DNA from: Pseudooceanicola atlanticus | GTDB taxonomy: Bacteria > Pseudomonadota > Alphaproteobacteria > Rhodobacterales > Rhodobacteraceae | Direction of reading: 5' to 3' | Assembly: GCF_000768315.1 (NCBI RefSeq) | Contig: NZ_AQQX01000001.1 | Location: 124,001-188,000, forward strand | DNA: 64,000 nucleotides | Shown: positions 36,878-45,980 of the stretch, piece by piece | How the letters are laid out: the number at the start of each line of letters is the position of its first letter | Position numbering within the stretch: position 1 is the stretch's first letter | Program-made: the position numbers and the translations under genes | The notes under the pieces: generated by a model | The model's database searches: none | Seen by the model: the letters and a program-made list of their open reading frames with translations, nothing else | What the model was told of the DNA's origin: nothing

Positions 36878-37477
36878 TCAGGGCTGCGCCGGGTGCAGGC
36901 GGGTCAGGTGATCGAGCGCGCGGGCGGCGCGGTGGTCGATCACGGCGGCGTCGGGCGCGGGCAGGGTGCCGATGACGCGGCGGATCTGGCTGTCGCCGAT
37001 CAGCAGGTCGAAATAGAGCGCGGCCATGGTGGCGGGGTCGCCGGGGCCCAGCTGGCCCTGTGCCATGGCGCGGGTCATCACCGCCTCGATCCAGGGGGCG
37101 ACGGTGCCGCGCCCGGCCTCGGCCAGGGCCTGGCCCAGCTGGCCGGTCGCATCGGCGGCGGCGGCACGGTTCAGGGCGACGGCGCGGTCGCCCAGCAGCA
37201 TGGTCAGCAGGACCGGGCCGACCTGTGCCAGCGTGTCCAGGGGATCAGCGCCCTTGTGCCGGGCCAGCGCCGCGCCGACGGTTTCGGTGTTGCGCAGGAT
37301 CAGCGCCCGGAACAGTCCGATCTTGTCGCCGTACCAGCGGTAGAGCGTTTCGTTCGACGCCTTGGCCGCACGGGCGACGGCCTGCATCGACAGGCCCTCG
37401 TACCCCTTTGCGTCAAGGATCAGGTAGGCGGCCTTTTCGATTTCGGCCGCGCGGGCGGCGCGTTTGTCGTCTTTCAT
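36878..37477 (-). CDS. TetR/AcrR-family regulator
   Basis: 199 residues. The N-terminal helix-turn-helix is ILDAKGYEGLSMQAVARAAKASNETLYRWYGDKIGLF (about 17-53); the C-terminal domain is Ala-rich. A GGAGGA site precedes the ATG. It is divergent from a DUF1772 gene, and a perfect 20-bp palindrome plus a second near-identical site lie in the 84-base gap, so it very probably represses itself and/or that gene. Confidence 0.88.
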   Translation of the reverse strand: MKDDKRAARAAEIEKAAYLILDAKGYEGLSMQAVARAAKASNETLYRWYGDKIGLFRALILRNTETVGAALARHKGADPLDTLAQVGPVLLTMLLGDRAVALNRAAAADATGQLGQALAEAGRGTVAPWIEAVMTRAMAQGQLGPGDPATMAALYFDLLIGDSQIRRVIGTLPAPDAAVIDHRAARALDHLTRLHPAQP

Positions 37478-37496
37478 CGGATCCTCCGGATTGACA

Positions 37497-37516
37497 GTAA
37501 CCGTAATTACGGTTAC
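37497..37516. promoter_or_regulatory. Perfect 20-bp palindromic operator
   Basis: GTAACCGTAATTACGGTTAC equals its own reverse complement. TTGACA (a consensus -35) sits just before it at 37491-37496, so binding would block transcription toward DUF1772. Confidence 0.85.
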
Positions 37517-37530
37517 GGAAATGACAAGGC

Positions 37531-37548
37531 GTAACTTGAATTACGGTT
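37531..37548. promoter_or_regulatory. Second copy of the operator
   Basis: GTAACTTGAATTACGGTT matches 15 of 18 bases of the upstream palindrome and is offset from it by 34 bases, about three helical turns, allowing side-by-side binding on the same face. Confidence 0.7.
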
Positions 37549-37561
37549 TTGGAGAAAAGAC

Positions 37562-38092
37562 ATGTATCACGACCAAGTCATGGTGACGCGGCGCGACGGG
37601 TTGGGGCTGGTCCTGCCGGTCGCGTTTGCAGGGCTCTTGCTGGCAGGGGGGATCTTTGGCTTCTTCTATGCCTGGATCTGTTCGACGATGTGGGGGTTGG
37701 ACGCGGCCGACCCCCGTGTGGCCATCGCCGCGATGCAGGCGATGAACGCCAGTGTGCGCAACGCGGTCTTTGCCCCGGCCTTTTTCGGCACAGGGCCGGT
37801 GCTGCTGCTGGCGGGTGTGCTGGCGGCGCGGGCCGGCGCCGGGCGGGCCGGTTGGGCGATGGGGCTGGGCGGGGTGCTCTACCTGGTGGGCGGCATGGGG
37901 CTGACGATCATGGTCAACGTGCCGATGAACGAGGCGCTGGCGCTGGTCACCGTACCCGAAACGACGGAGGAGGCCGCGCGCATATGGGCCGCGTATTCCC
38001 CGCGTTGGCAGGTCTTCAACACGATCCGGACGATCGTTTCAGGCGTGGTGCTGATGCTGGCGGGATACGGGCTTTATTCCCTGAGGTCATGA
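37562..38092 (+). CDS. DUF1772 membrane protein (anthrone oxygenase-like family)
   Basis: 176 residues with four hydrophobic segments: VLPVAFAGLLLAGGIFGFFYAW, FFGTGPVLLLAGVLAA, WAMGLGGVLYLVGGMGLTIMV and a C-terminal helix. Family residues are visible: MNASVRNAVFAPAFFGTGP, NVPMNEALA and WAAYSPRWQVFNTIRT. Bacterial members are of unknown function. It probably responds to the ligand of the divergent TetR repressor. Confidence 0.83.
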   Translation: MYHDQVMVTRRDGLGLVLPVAFAGLLLAGGIFGFFYAWICSTMWGLDAADPRVAIAAMQAMNASVRNAVFAPAFFGTGPVLLLAGVLAARAGAGRAGWAMGLGGVLYLVGGMGLTIMVNVPMNEALALVTVPETTEEAARIWAAYSPRWQVFNTIRTIVSGVVLMLAGYGLYSLRS

Positions 38093-38143
38093 AGACTGCC
38101 CCGGTGCTGAGGGAGGCATCGGGTGGAAGGGGCCGAAAGGAAG

Positions 38144-38179
38144 AAAGGCGCCGGATCATCCGGCGCCTTTCTGTTTTTT
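38144..38179. terminator. Bidirectional terminator between DUF1772 and NYN genes
   Basis: Perfect 11-bp stem AAAGGCGCCGG / CCGGCGCCTTT around a 5-base loop, followed by a T-rich tract (CTGTTTTTTC) on + and A-rich bases upstream, which gives T on the minus strand. Confidence 0.9.
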
Positions 38180-38182
38180 CGT

Positions 38183-38761
38183 TTAGTCGTCGTTGGCCAT
38201 TGCACGTTGCCGGGGCGTTTCCTCGGCATTGTCGCGCGGCGGTCGTCCGATGACATCGCGCAGGTCTTCCAGTTCGATGAAGTTGTCCGCCTGGCGGCGA
38301 AGCTCATCAGCGATCATGGGAGGCTGGCTGCGGATGGTCGAGACGACAGACACACGGACGCCCTGACGCTGGAGGCTTTCGACCAGGGGCCGGAAGTCGC
38401 CATCGCCGGAGAACAGCACGATATGATCGACGCGGGGCGCGAGTTCCATCGCGTCCACGGTCAGTTCGATATCCATGTTGCCTTTGACTTTCCGACGGCC
38501 TTGGCTGTCGGTGTATTCCTTGGCCGGTTTCGTGACCATCGAGAACCCGTTGTAATGCAACCAGTCCACGAGCGGCCGGATCGGCGAATACTCGTCGTTC
38601 TCCAGCAGAGCAGTGTAGTAAAACGCACGTAACAACTTACCGCGACGCATAAACTCCTGGCGCAACAACTTGTAGTCGATATCGAAGCCCAGTGCCTTTG
38701 CAGCGGCGTAGAGATTCGATCCATCGATGAACAGCGCCAGCCGTTCGTCTTTGTAAAACAT
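38183..38761 (-). CDS. NYN domain protein (LabA/DUF88-like)
   Basis: 192 residues from ATG 38761. The PIN-like NYN nuclease motifs are visible: LALFIDGSNLYAAAK (first Asp/Asn) and VDHIVLFSGDGDFRPLVESLQ (acidic triad), then VRVSVVSTI. The C-terminal tail is polar. Members degrade RNA or act as regulators; the function here is unknown. It is divergent from folK through an AT-rich promoter region (38762-38897). Confidence 0.88.
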   Translation of the reverse strand: MFYKDERLALFIDGSNLYAAAKALGFDIDYKLLRQEFMRRGKLLRAFYYTALLENDEYSPIRPLVDWLHYNGFSMVTKPAKEYTDSQGRRKVKGNMDIELTVDAMELAPRVDHIVLFSGDGDFRPLVESLQRQGVRVSVVSTIRSQPPMIADELRRQADNFIELEDLRDVIGRPPRDNAEETPRQRAMANDD

Positions 38762-38897
38762 AAAGAACCCTTCCGAAGTGATCGCGTCCAATGAGTGAGA
38801 GTGAAATTGGCTTGGACGCAATGGGTACAGAGGATATGCGCAATCTGTGAGTGTATCAAGAATGCGAACCTGTTCTTAAGAATAGTGTGAAGGCTTT

Positions 38898-39476
38898 ATG
38901 ACCCAAAGTTACTTGGTTGCCATAGGTGGAAATCTTCCTACCAGGGGCAAAACCGTCGGCGGAAGTCTGCAATCAGCAGTTGTGGCCATCGCGGCGAAGC
39001 TGGGGCGAATCACCGCGCAATCGCCGCTTTTCCGCAACCCGGCATTTCCGCCGGGATCAGGCCCGGATTTCCTGAACGGCGCGCTGAAGGTCGAAAGCGA
39101 TCTGTCGCCGGAGGAATTTCTGTCGGGATTACATGAAGTTGAGGCATCCCTTGGGCGCGAGCGTCATGAAAGGTGGGCGGCGCGTCCGATCGATCTGGAC
39201 CTGATCGCCGCGGGGGAACTGGTCACGCCGGACACGGCCACCTGGCGGCATTGGTACGAGATGTCGCTGGACGAGCAGCGCGAGGCGGTCCCGGATCGGT
39301 TGATTCTGCCCCATCCAAGGTTGCAAGACCGGGCTTTCGTTCTTGTCCCGTTGATGGAAGTCGATCCTCTTTGGCGTCACCCTGTGCTAAATCGGACAAT
39401 CGCTGAATTCTGCGCCGAATTGTCCGCGGAAGACCGCCAGTCCGTGGTTTTGCAGGAAGATCCGGGTTGTCAATAA
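38898..39476 (+). CDS. folK: 2-amino-4-hydroxy-6-hydroxymethyldihydropteridine pyrophosphokinase
   Basis: 192 residues, folate pathway enzyme that transfers pyrophosphate to 6-hydroxymethyl-dihydropterin. It has the start YLVAIGGNLPT, the catalytic RPIDLDLIAAG and the C-terminal LPHPRLQDRAFVLVPLMEVDP. It is a little longer than E. coli FolK because of an insertion near WRHWYEMSLDEQREAVPD. No folP or folB is adjacent. It stands before rpoZ. Confidence 0.94.
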   Translation: MTQSYLVAIGGNLPTRGKTVGGSLQSAVVAIAAKLGRITAQSPLFRNPAFPPGSGPDFLNGALKVESDLSPEEFLSGLHEVEASLGRERHERWAARPIDLDLIAAGELVTPDTATWRHWYEMSLDEQREAVPDRLILPHPRLQDRAFVLVPLMEVDPLWRHPVLNRTIAEFCAELSAEDRQSVVLQEDPGCQ

Positions 39477-39528
39477 CCTATCAGAGTCGTAAGACACGAC
39501 TTCACCCCCGACCAGACCGGAGTGCTCC

Positions 39529-39888
39529 ATGGCCCGTGTGACCGTTGAAGATTGCGTTGACAAAGTACCGAACCGTTTCGAGCTCGTGATGCTGGCCGCC
39601 CACCGGGCGCGCGAGATCTCGGCTGGCGGTGCGATCACTGTCGACCGCGACAATGACAAGAACCCGGTCGTGTCCCTGCGCGAAATCGCCGAAGAGACTC
39701 AGTCCGCCGACGAGCTGCGCGAACGCCTGATCGAAGCCAACCAGTCCCAGATCGAGGTCGACGAACCCGAAGAGGACAGCATGGCGCTTCTGATGGGTGG
39801 CGGCGAAACCGCCGACAAGCCCGCCGAAGACGACATGAGCGAAGAGAAACTGCTTCGCGCATTGATGGAGGCGCAGGGCCAAGGCTGA
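39529..39888 (+). CDS. rpoZ: RNA polymerase omega subunit
   Basis: 119 residues. The N-terminal core [20 protein letters not shown] plus [14 protein letters not shown] is the universal omega signature; the acidic C-terminal tail ([17 protein letters not shown]) is typical for alphaproteobacteria. It assists folding of beta' and ppGpp sensing by RNA polymerase. It is followed by spoT, which makes that ppGpp. Confidence 0.97.
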   Translation: MARVTVEDCVDKVPNRFELVMLAAHRAREISAGGAITVDRDNDKNPVVSLREIAEETQSADELRERLIEANQSQIEVDEPEEDSMALLMGGGETADKPAEDDMSEEKLLRALMEAQGQG

Positions 39889-39913
39889 CCCTGACGGCGG
39901 AAAGGCGTGACAA

Positions 39914-42097
39914 TTGGAGATCAAGCCTGCCGACGATCTTGTCACCCTTGTCCGCGCCTATAACCCAAGGTCGAACGAGGCGCTGATCCGCGACGCCTAT
40001 GCCTTTGGCATGGAGATGCACGAGGGTCAGTTCCGCAAGTCCGGCGAACCCTATTTCACCCATCCGGTCGAGGTCGCCTCGATCCTGGCACAGCAGAACC
40101 TGGACGATGCCACCATCGTCACGGCCCTGCTGCATGACACGATCGAGGACACCAAGGCGTCCTACCAGATCGTGACCGAACGGTTCGGCAGCGAGATCGC
40201 CGAACTGGTCAACGGCGTCACCAAGCTGACCAACCTGCAGCTGTCCTCGACCGAGACCAAGCAGGCCGAGAATTTCCGCAAGCTCTTCATGGCGATGTCC
40301 CGCGACCTGCGGGTGCTGCTGGTGAAGCTCGCCGACCGTTTGCACAACATGCGCACGATCCGGTCGATGCGGCAGGAAAAGCAGGTCCAGAAGGCCCGCG
40401 AGACCATGGACATCTTCGCGCCGCTCGCCGGTCGCATGGGGATGCAGTGGATGCGGGAGGAGCTTGAGGACCTGGCCTTCAAGGTGCTCAACCCCGATGG
40501 GCGGCAGTCGATCATGCGCCGCTACCTGACCCTTCAGGCCGAGGCGGGCGACGTGATCGAGCGGATCACCGGTGACATGCGGCTTGAGCTGAAGAAGGCC
40601 GGGATCGAGGGCGAGGTGCTGGGCCGGGCCAAGCGCCCCTATTCGATCTGGCGCAAGATGCAGGAAAAGGACCAGGGGTTTTCCCGCCTGTCCGACATCT
40701 ACGGTTTCCGCATCATCGTGGGCTCCGAGGACGATTGCTATCGCGTGCTGGGGGCGATCCATCGCCGCTGGCGGTCCGTGCCGGGGCGGTTCAAGGACTA
40801 CATCAGCCAGCCGAAATCCAACGGGTATCGTTCGATCCACACCACCGTGTCGGGTCGTGACGGCAAGCGCGTCGAGGTGCAGATCCGCACCCGCCAGATG
40901 CACGAGGTCGCGGAATCCGGCGTTGCGGCGCACTGGTCCTATCGCGACGGCCAGCCGGCCGAGAACCCCTTTGCCGTCGATCCCGCCCGCTGGATCACCA
41001 CCCTGTCGGAACAGTTCCAGGGCGAGGATGACCACGAGGATTTCCTCGAGGCCGTCAAGCTCGAGATGTATTCGGACAAGGTGTTCTGCTTCACGCCCAA
41101 GGGCGACGTGGTGAAGCTGCCCAAGGGGGCGACGCCGATCGACTTTGCCTATGCGATCCACACCCGGATCGGGTCGGCCTGTGTCGGGGCCAAGATCGAC
41201 GGGATGCGGGTGCCGCTGTGGACGCGGGTGAAGAACGGCCAGTCGGTCGAAATCATCACCGCCGAGGGGCAGGAACCGCAGGCCACCTGGCTGGACATCG
41301 CCACCACCGGCAAGGCCAAGTCCGCCATCCGCCGCGCCCTGCGCGAGGTCGACCGCGAACGCTTTATCCGGCTGGGCCGGGAACTGGCGCGCTCTGCCTT
41401 CGACCATGTCGGCAAGAAGGCGACGGACAAGGCCCTGGACAAGGCCGCCGAGAAGATGCGCCTGGGGCATCGCGACGACCTGCTGGCGCGGCTGGGATCG
41501 GCCGAACTGGGCGCGACCGAGGTCGTGCAGGTCCTCTACCCGAAACTGGTGCCCGATGATGGCGAGGGAATCGGCCGCGACCGCGCCGTGATCGGCCTGC
41601 CACCGGACCAGGACGTGCAGCGCGCGGCCTGTTGTCAGCCGCTGCCGGGCGAACGGATCGTCGGCATCACCTGGCGGGGCCGCGGCGTCGTCGTGCATGC
41701 CATCGACTGTCCCGTTCTGGGCGAATACGAGGACCAGCCACAGCGCTGGCTGGACCTGCACTGGCACGGCGGCAAACATGCGCCTGTGAACACCGTTTCG
41801 CTTGAACTGACCATCGGCAACGATGCAGGGGTGCTGGGGCGAATTTGCACATTGATCGGCGAGCAGAAGGCCAATATCTCCGATCTCAAGTTCATCGATA
41901 AGAAACCTGATTTCTTCAGGATACTTGTCGATCTGGAATTGCGCGACGCGGAGCATCTGCACAACGTCACCTCTGCCCTGGAGGCGGAATCGGACGTGGC
42001 GGCCCTGTCGCGCTATCGCAACCCGTCGGCGGCGCGGTCCCAGGGACCGGCCCCGGCAGAGATGGGAGAGACCGTTGGTCTTCAAACGTCGGGATAG
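39914..42097 (+). CDS. spoT: Bifunctional (p)ppGpp synthetase/hydrolase (Rsh)
   Basis: 727 residues, with an apparent TTG start at 39914. The HD hydrolase domain has FTHPVEVASILA and ALLHDTIEDT; the synthetase domain has RPYSIWRKMQEKDQGF, DIYGFRIIV and KSNGYRSIHTTV. TGS and ACT domains follow (EMYSDKVFCFTPKGDVVKLP; VNTVSLELTIGNDAGVLGRI). Both activities look intact, as expected for a single Rsh in alphaproteobacteria. Its 3' end overlaps the DUF2062 gene. Confidence 0.95.
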   Translation: MEIKPADDLVTLVRAYNPRSNEALIRDAYAFGMEMHEGQFRKSGEPYFTHPVEVASILAQQNLDDATIVTALLHDTIEDTKASYQIVTERFGSEIAELVNGVTKLTNLQLSSTETKQAENFRKLFMAMSRDLRVLLVKLADRLHNMRTIRSMRQEKQVQKARETMDIFAPLAGRMGMQWMREELEDLAFKVLNPDGRQSIMRRYLTLQAEAGDVIERITGDMRLELKKAGIEGEVLGRAKRPYSIWRKMQEKDQGFSRLSDIYGFRIIVGSEDDCYRVLGAIHRRWRSVPGRFKDYISQPKSNGYRSIHTTVSGRDGKRVEVQIRTRQMHEVAESGVAAHWSYRDGQPAENPFAVDPARWITTLSEQFQGEDDHEDFLEAVKLEMYSDKVFCFTPKGDVVKLPKGATPIDFAYAIHTRIGSACVGAKIDGMRVPLWTRVKNGQSVEIITAEGQEPQATWLDIATTGKAKSAIRRALREVDRERFIRLGRELARSAFDHVGKKATDKALDKAAEKMRLGHRDDLLARLGSAELGATEVVQVLYPKLVPDDGEGIGRDRAVIGLPPDQDVQRAACCQPLPGERIVGITWRGRGVVVHAIDCPVLGEYEDQPQRWLDLHWHGGKHAPVNTVSLELTIGNDAGVLGRICTLIGEQKANISDLKFIDKKPDFFRILVDLELRDAEHLHNVTSALEAESDVAALSRYRNPSAARSQGPAPAEMGETVGLQTSG

Positions 42098-42743
42098 ACG
42101 TCCTCTCTGGCAGATGGTTGCCGAATTCTTCTGGCCGCGTGGCGGCTGGACCCGCGCATTCCACTACGTCAAGCACCGGATGCGGCGGTTGCCCGACACG
42201 CCGGAAAAGATCGCCCGGGGCATTTTTGCCGGTGTCTTCGTGGTCTTCACGCCGTTCTACGGGATGCATTTCTTTGCTGCGGTCCTGCTGGCCTTCATCC
42301 TGCGCGGCAATTTCCTGGCCTCCCTGCTGGCCACCTTCGTGGGCAACCCGCTGACCTATGTGCCCATCGGCCTGATCTCGATCCAGACCGGGTATTTCCT
42401 GCTGGACCGGCCACTTGGGCGACACGGGGACGAGGAAAACTTCGCCCGGATCTTCTTTCATGCCGCGCGGGATCTGAAGGACAACGTGATCGCGCTCTTT
42501 ACGGATGTGGATGCGGACTGGTCCGGGCTTGCCATTTTCTACCACGACATCTTTTATCCCTACATGATCGGCGGGATCATTCCCGGCCTCATCTCGGGGC
42601 TGGTGGCGTATTACGTCTCGGTTCCGCTGATCCGGGCCTACCAAGCGCGTCGGCGCGGGGCCCTGAAGAAGAAACTCGCCGCGATCCGGGCCAAGGCCGA
42701 CGCGGCAAAGCGGGCCAAGGCGGAGCGCGGCTCGCAAAGCTGA
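42075..42743 (+). CDS. DUF2062 membrane protein
   Basis: 222 residues. The proposed start is a TTG at 42075 (reading MVFKRRDRRP), with GGGAG upstream; it overlaps spoT by 23 bases. It has ARGIFAGVFVVFTPFYGMHFFAAVLLAFILRGN and NPLTYVPIGLISIQTGYFLL, the DUF2062 core with two to three transmembrane segments, and a basic Lys/Arg-rich tail. The function is unknown. Its place after spoT and before pdxJ is conserved in this group. Confidence 0.85.
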   Translation: MVFKRRDRRPLWQMVAEFFWPRGGWTRAFHYVKHRMRRLPDTPEKIARGIFAGVFVVFTPFYGMHFFAAVLLAFILRGNFLASLLATFVGNPLTYVPIGLISIQTGYFLLDRPLGRHGDEENFARIFFHAARDLKDNVIALFTDVDADWSGLAIFYHDIFYPYMIGGIIPGLISGLVAYYVSVPLIRAYQARRRGALKKKLAAIRAKADAAKRAKAERGSQS

Positions 42744-42754
42744 AAGGTTAGGGG

Positions 42755-43501
42755 ATGAGCGACGGCAAGCTGCGCCTCGGGGTGAATATCGACCATGTGG
42801 CCACGGTGCGGAATGCTCGTGGATCGGCCTATCCGGACCCGCTGCGCGCGGCGCGTATCGCCGAGGCCGCGGGCGCCGACGGCATCACCGCGCATCTGCG
42901 CGAGGATCGCCGCCATATCTCGGACGCGGATATCGAGGGGCTGATGGAGACGCTGACCCTGCCGCTGAACTTCGAAATGGCCGCGACGGATGAAATGCAG
43001 GCGATTGCCCTGCGTCACCGCCCGCATGCCGTCTGCATCGTCCCGGAAAAGCGCGAGGAGCGCACCACCGAGGGCGGGTTGGAAGTCGCCCGGGAAGAGA
43101 ACAAGCTGGCGCATTTCATCGCTCCCCTGCGCGAAGCCGGCTGCCGTGTGTCGATCTTCATCGCCGCCGACCGTCCCCAGATCGAGGCCGCGCATCGCAT
43201 TGGCGCCCAGGTGATCGAACTGCATACCGGCGCCTATTGCGATTTCCACGCCGAGGGCCGCTTCGACGAGCGCGACAAGGAGCTTGAGCGCCTGGGCGAG
43301 ATGGCCGCCTTCGCCCATTCCCTGGGCCTTGAAGTCCATGCCGGTCACGGCCTGACCTACGACACGGTGCAGCCCGTCGCGGCCTTTCCCGAGGTGATGG
43401 AGCTGAATATCGGCCATTTCCTGATCGGCGAGGCGATCTTCCTGGGCCTCGACCCGGCCATCCGCGAGATGCGCCGCCTGATGGACGAGGCGCGGGGCTG
43501 A
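42755..43501 (+). CDS. pdxJ: Pyridoxine 5'-phosphate synthase
   Basis: 248-residue TIM barrel that makes PNP in the DXP-dependent vitamin B6 route. It has [18 protein letters not shown] (catalytic His), [26 protein letters not shown], and [28 protein letters not shown] at the C-terminus. It uses deoxyxylulose phosphate, the product of Dxs encoded at the start of this window. In related genomes acpS often follows; here a gene of unknown type lies between. Confidence 0.96.
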   Translation: MSDGKLRLGVNIDHVATVRNARGSAYPDPLRAARIAEAAGADGITAHLREDRRHISDADIEGLMETLTLPLNFEMAATDEMQAIALRHRPHAVCIVPEKREERTTEGGLEVAREENKLAHFIAPLREAGCRVSIFIAADRPQIEAAHRIGAQVIELHTGAYCDFHAEGRFDERDKELERLGEMAAFAHSLGLEVHAGHGLTYDTVQPVAAFPEVMELNIGHFLIGEAIFLGLDPAIREMRRLMDEARG

Positions 43502-43502
43502 C

Positions 43503-44342
43503 ATGCAGCGTGCAGTCCGGATAGTGAAATTCACCCTGGACTGCGCAGTCTTCCCGGCGCGAGCTATCTGGTGGATATGCCGCAGGGCGTTGAAGCTGGT
43601 AATGCTTTTGGTGCTTTGCATCGGGGTGTCTATCGCGACGCTGACGTTCGATGCGGTAACGGATTTCGCGCAATCCGCCACAACAAAGGTCGCCTCGGTT
43701 TTGGCCCCCTCTGCAAGCAAGCCGAGATCGCGCCTGAGCAAAGCGATGTCTGAACGTGATGCCTACAGGCGTGAGGCCTCTGATCTCAAGGTTCGCACCA
43801 GCGCCATGGACGCCGAATTGCGCCAGCTTCGGACGGACAACGCCTCGCTTCGCTCCAGAAACCAATCCCTGACCAAGAGGGCCAGTACCAGCCGCGCCGA
43901 AACCCGAGCCCTGAAAGGAAAGGTTGGCGACCTCAGCCGTCGCATGGCCAGCCGCACGGCCAAGGTTACAGGGGCCAATATCGCATCAATGGGCGCCGAA
44001 AGCCTGCCCTTTATCGGCGTTGCAGTCGTGGTTGCCGCCACAACCTACGAGGTGAAGTCTGCGTGTGACACGATGCACGACCTCAGCGAACTGGAGCTGG
44101 CAGTTGATCCCATGGCCGAAATCGACCCCGACACTGTCTGCGGTATTTCCGTCCCCTCTCGCGATGAAGTGCTTGTCTTGGTCAAATCGTCGCCGGGCAT
44201 GGCCTGGGACAAGGCCAAAGAGGTCTACTCCGGCTTGCCCTCCATGCCCTCCATGCCGTCGATGCCCGATTGGAACATCCGGGAAACCGTCGGGAATGGC
44301 TGGAACAACCTGGGCAAGATGTGGCCTTTCGACGAGGAATAG
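43503..44342 (+). CDS. Unknown membrane-anchored coiled-coil protein
   Basis: 279 residues, one base after the pdxJ stop. The N-terminal part is basic with a hydrophobic helix LKLVMLLVLCIGVSIATL (about 31-48). A long charged coiled coil follows (about 80-155: SERDAYRREASDLKVRTSAM onward), then a second hydrophobic segment SLPFIGVAVVVAATTYEVK (about 167-185), a Cys pair region and a Pro-rich SMPSMPSMPDW. I do not recognise a family. Base composition is lower in GC than the flanking housekeeping genes. Its position splits pdxJ from acpS. Confidence 0.7.
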   Translation: MQRAVRIVKFTLDCAVFPARAIWWICRRALKLVMLLVLCIGVSIATLTFDAVTDFAQSATTKVASVLAPSASKPRSRLSKAMSERDAYRREASDLKVRTSAMDAELRQLRTDNASLRSRNQSLTKRASTSRAETRALKGKVGDLSRRMASRTAKVTGANIASMGAESLPFIGVAVVVAATTYEVKSACDTMHDLSELELAVDPMAEIDPDTVCGISVPSRDEVLVLVKSSPGMAWDKAKEVYSGLPSMPSMPSMPDWNIRETVGNGWNNLGKMWPFDEE

Positions 44343-44433
44343 ACCAATAGTCTGGCACGCTGACACCACCGCGCCTGCTGATGGACCCCTTTGCGCCATC
44401 TGGACAGGTTTCCCGACCCATCAGAGGTGCCCC

Positions 44434-44616
44434 ATGTTCCGACCGCTTACCACCAGCCTATCCGCGCAGACGCCGCTTTCCACCCCGCCCGCCAGCGTCG
44501 GTCGAGGCTGGGAAGTGGGGGCGCAGGACCTTTTGGACTTTGCGGTGGCTGAATGTGGTTCTGAAACAGGCCAAGGCCGCAACCGACAGCCAGTTGCGGC
44601 CGGGGAGTTGACATGA
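44434..44616 (+). CDS. Possible small ORF upstream of acpS (60 aa)
   Basis: ATG 44434 with an AGAGG site upstream, reading [14 protein letters not shown] and ending ELT with a TGA that overlaps the acpS ATG (ATGA at 44613-44616). No family is recognised and no hydrophobic or catalytic feature is seen. The overlap suggests translational coupling, but chance is possible. The rest of 44343-44612 is otherwise empty. Confidence 0.25.
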   Translation: MFRPLTTSLSAQTPLSTPPASVGRGWEVGAQDLLDFAVAECGSETGQGRNRQPVAAGELT

Positions 44617-45023
44617 TCCTGGGCATCGGAACGGACCTGGCGAATATCGAACGGCTCCAGGGCACCTTGGACCGGTTTGGCGACCGGTTCCGCAATCGTG
44701 TTTTCACCGATATCGAACAGGCCAAGGCCGAACGCCGCGCCGATACCGCCGGCACCTATGCCAAGCGGTGGGCCGCGAAGGAGGCGTGTTCCAAGGCCCT
44801 TGGCACCGGGCTGCGCATGGGCATCGCCTGGAAGGACATGTCGGTGTCGAACCTGCGCACCGGCCAGCCCGTCATGGCCGTCACCGGCTGGGCTGCCGAA
44901 CGACTGGCCGAGATGACGCCGCCGGGGCACGAGGCGATCATCCACGTCACCCTGACCGACGATCACCCCTGGGCGCAGGCCTTTGTTGTGATCGAGGCGC
45001 GGCCCGTGCGCGGGGACCGCTGA
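44613..45023 (+). CDS. acpS: Holo-[acyl-carrier-protein] synthase
   Basis: 136 residues. It transfers 4'-phosphopantetheine to ACP. The magnesium-binding Asp is in [15 protein letters not shown] (about residue 8), and the second motif [15 protein letters not shown] holds the catalytic Glu and Lys. [18 protein letters not shown] is the C-terminal strand pair. Length and motifs are normal. Confidence 0.95.
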   Translation: MILGIGTDLANIERLQGTLDRFGDRFRNRVFTDIEQAKAERRADTAGTYAKRWAAKEACSKALGTGLRMGIAWKDMSVSNLRTGQPVMAVTGWAAERLAEMTPPGHEAIIHVTLTDDHPWAQAFVVIEARPVRGDR

Positions 45024-45134
45024 GCCGCGCCCTGCGCAACCACGCGCAGCGGGCGGGATGGGGTCACGCAACCTTGACACCTTAGCCGCCGCGCCTCATG
45101 TAGCCTCAGAGCGCAGGCGCAGGGGAACAGGCAA

Positions 45135-45977
45135 ATGTCGGAAGAAAATCAGGGCTTCATGGGCGCTGTGTGGGAAACGATCAAGACGATCTTCTGGGCC
45201 CTCATCATCGCCGGGATATTCCGCACCCTGTTCTTCCAGCCGTTCTGGATCCCCTCATCTTCGATGAAGGACACGCTGCTGGTCGGCGACTTCCTGTTCG
45301 TGAACAAGATGGCCTACGGCTATTCCTACGCCTCCTGTCCGAACATCAAGATCGCCCGCTTCGGCGTGGATATCGACGCCAAGGACATCTGCGGGTTCCT
45401 CGATGGTGACAACAGCCGCGTCTGGGGCGGAGAGCCGGAACGTGGCGATGTCGTCGTCTTCCGCCACCCGGTCACCCACCAGGATTACATCAAGCGCCTG
45501 ATCGGCCTGCCCGGCGACACCGTGCAGGTGACCGGCGGCGTCGTGCAGATCAACGGTGAGGCCGTGACCGTCGAGGATGGCGGCACCTTCGAAGAGATCA
45601 AGGAAGCGCAGGGGCCCGAGGGCCGCTACCCGCGCTGCTACAACGACCCGGTGGGCGAGGGCGGTGTTTGCGTCAAGGAACGCCTGATCGAAACCCTGCC
45701 CAATGGCGTGACCCATTCGACGCTGAACATCGCCGACGGGCAGGACCTGGACGATACCCCGGTCTTCACCGTGCCCGAGGGGCAGTATTTCTTCATGGGT
45801 GACAACCGCGACAATTCCACCGACAGCCGCGTGGCACAGACCTCCTTCGGGGTGGGCATGGTGCCTTACGAAAACCTGATCGGGCGTGCCGACCGGATCA
45901 TGTTCTCGTCTGCCGGGCGGTCGATGCTGTTCTTCTGGACCTGGCGCGGGGATCGGTTCTTCAAGGGTATCGAGTGA
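45135..45977 (+). CDS. lepB: Signal peptidase I
   Basis: 280 residues. An N-terminal membrane segment (IFWALIIAGIFRTLFFQPFW) is followed by the nucleophile Ser43 in IPSSSMKDTLLVGD and the general base Lys120 in DYIKRLIGLPGD. GDNRDNSTDSR is the C-terminal box E. It removes Sec and Tat signal peptides at the periplasmic face. It is followed by a second, unusual lepB-like gene. Confidence 0.95.
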   Translation: MSEENQGFMGAVWETIKTIFWALIIAGIFRTLFFQPFWIPSSSMKDTLLVGDFLFVNKMAYGYSYASCPNIKIARFGVDIDAKDICGFLDGDNSRVWGGEPERGDVVVFRHPVTHQDYIKRLIGLPGDTVQVTGGVVQINGEAVTVEDGGTFEEIKEAQGPEGRYPRCYNDPVGEGGVCVKERLIETLPNGVTHSTLNIADGQDLDDTPVFTVPEGQYFFMGDNRDNSTDSRVAQTSFGVGMVPYENLIGRADRIMFSSAGRSMLFFWTWRGDRFFKGIE

Positions 45978-45980
45978 TCG

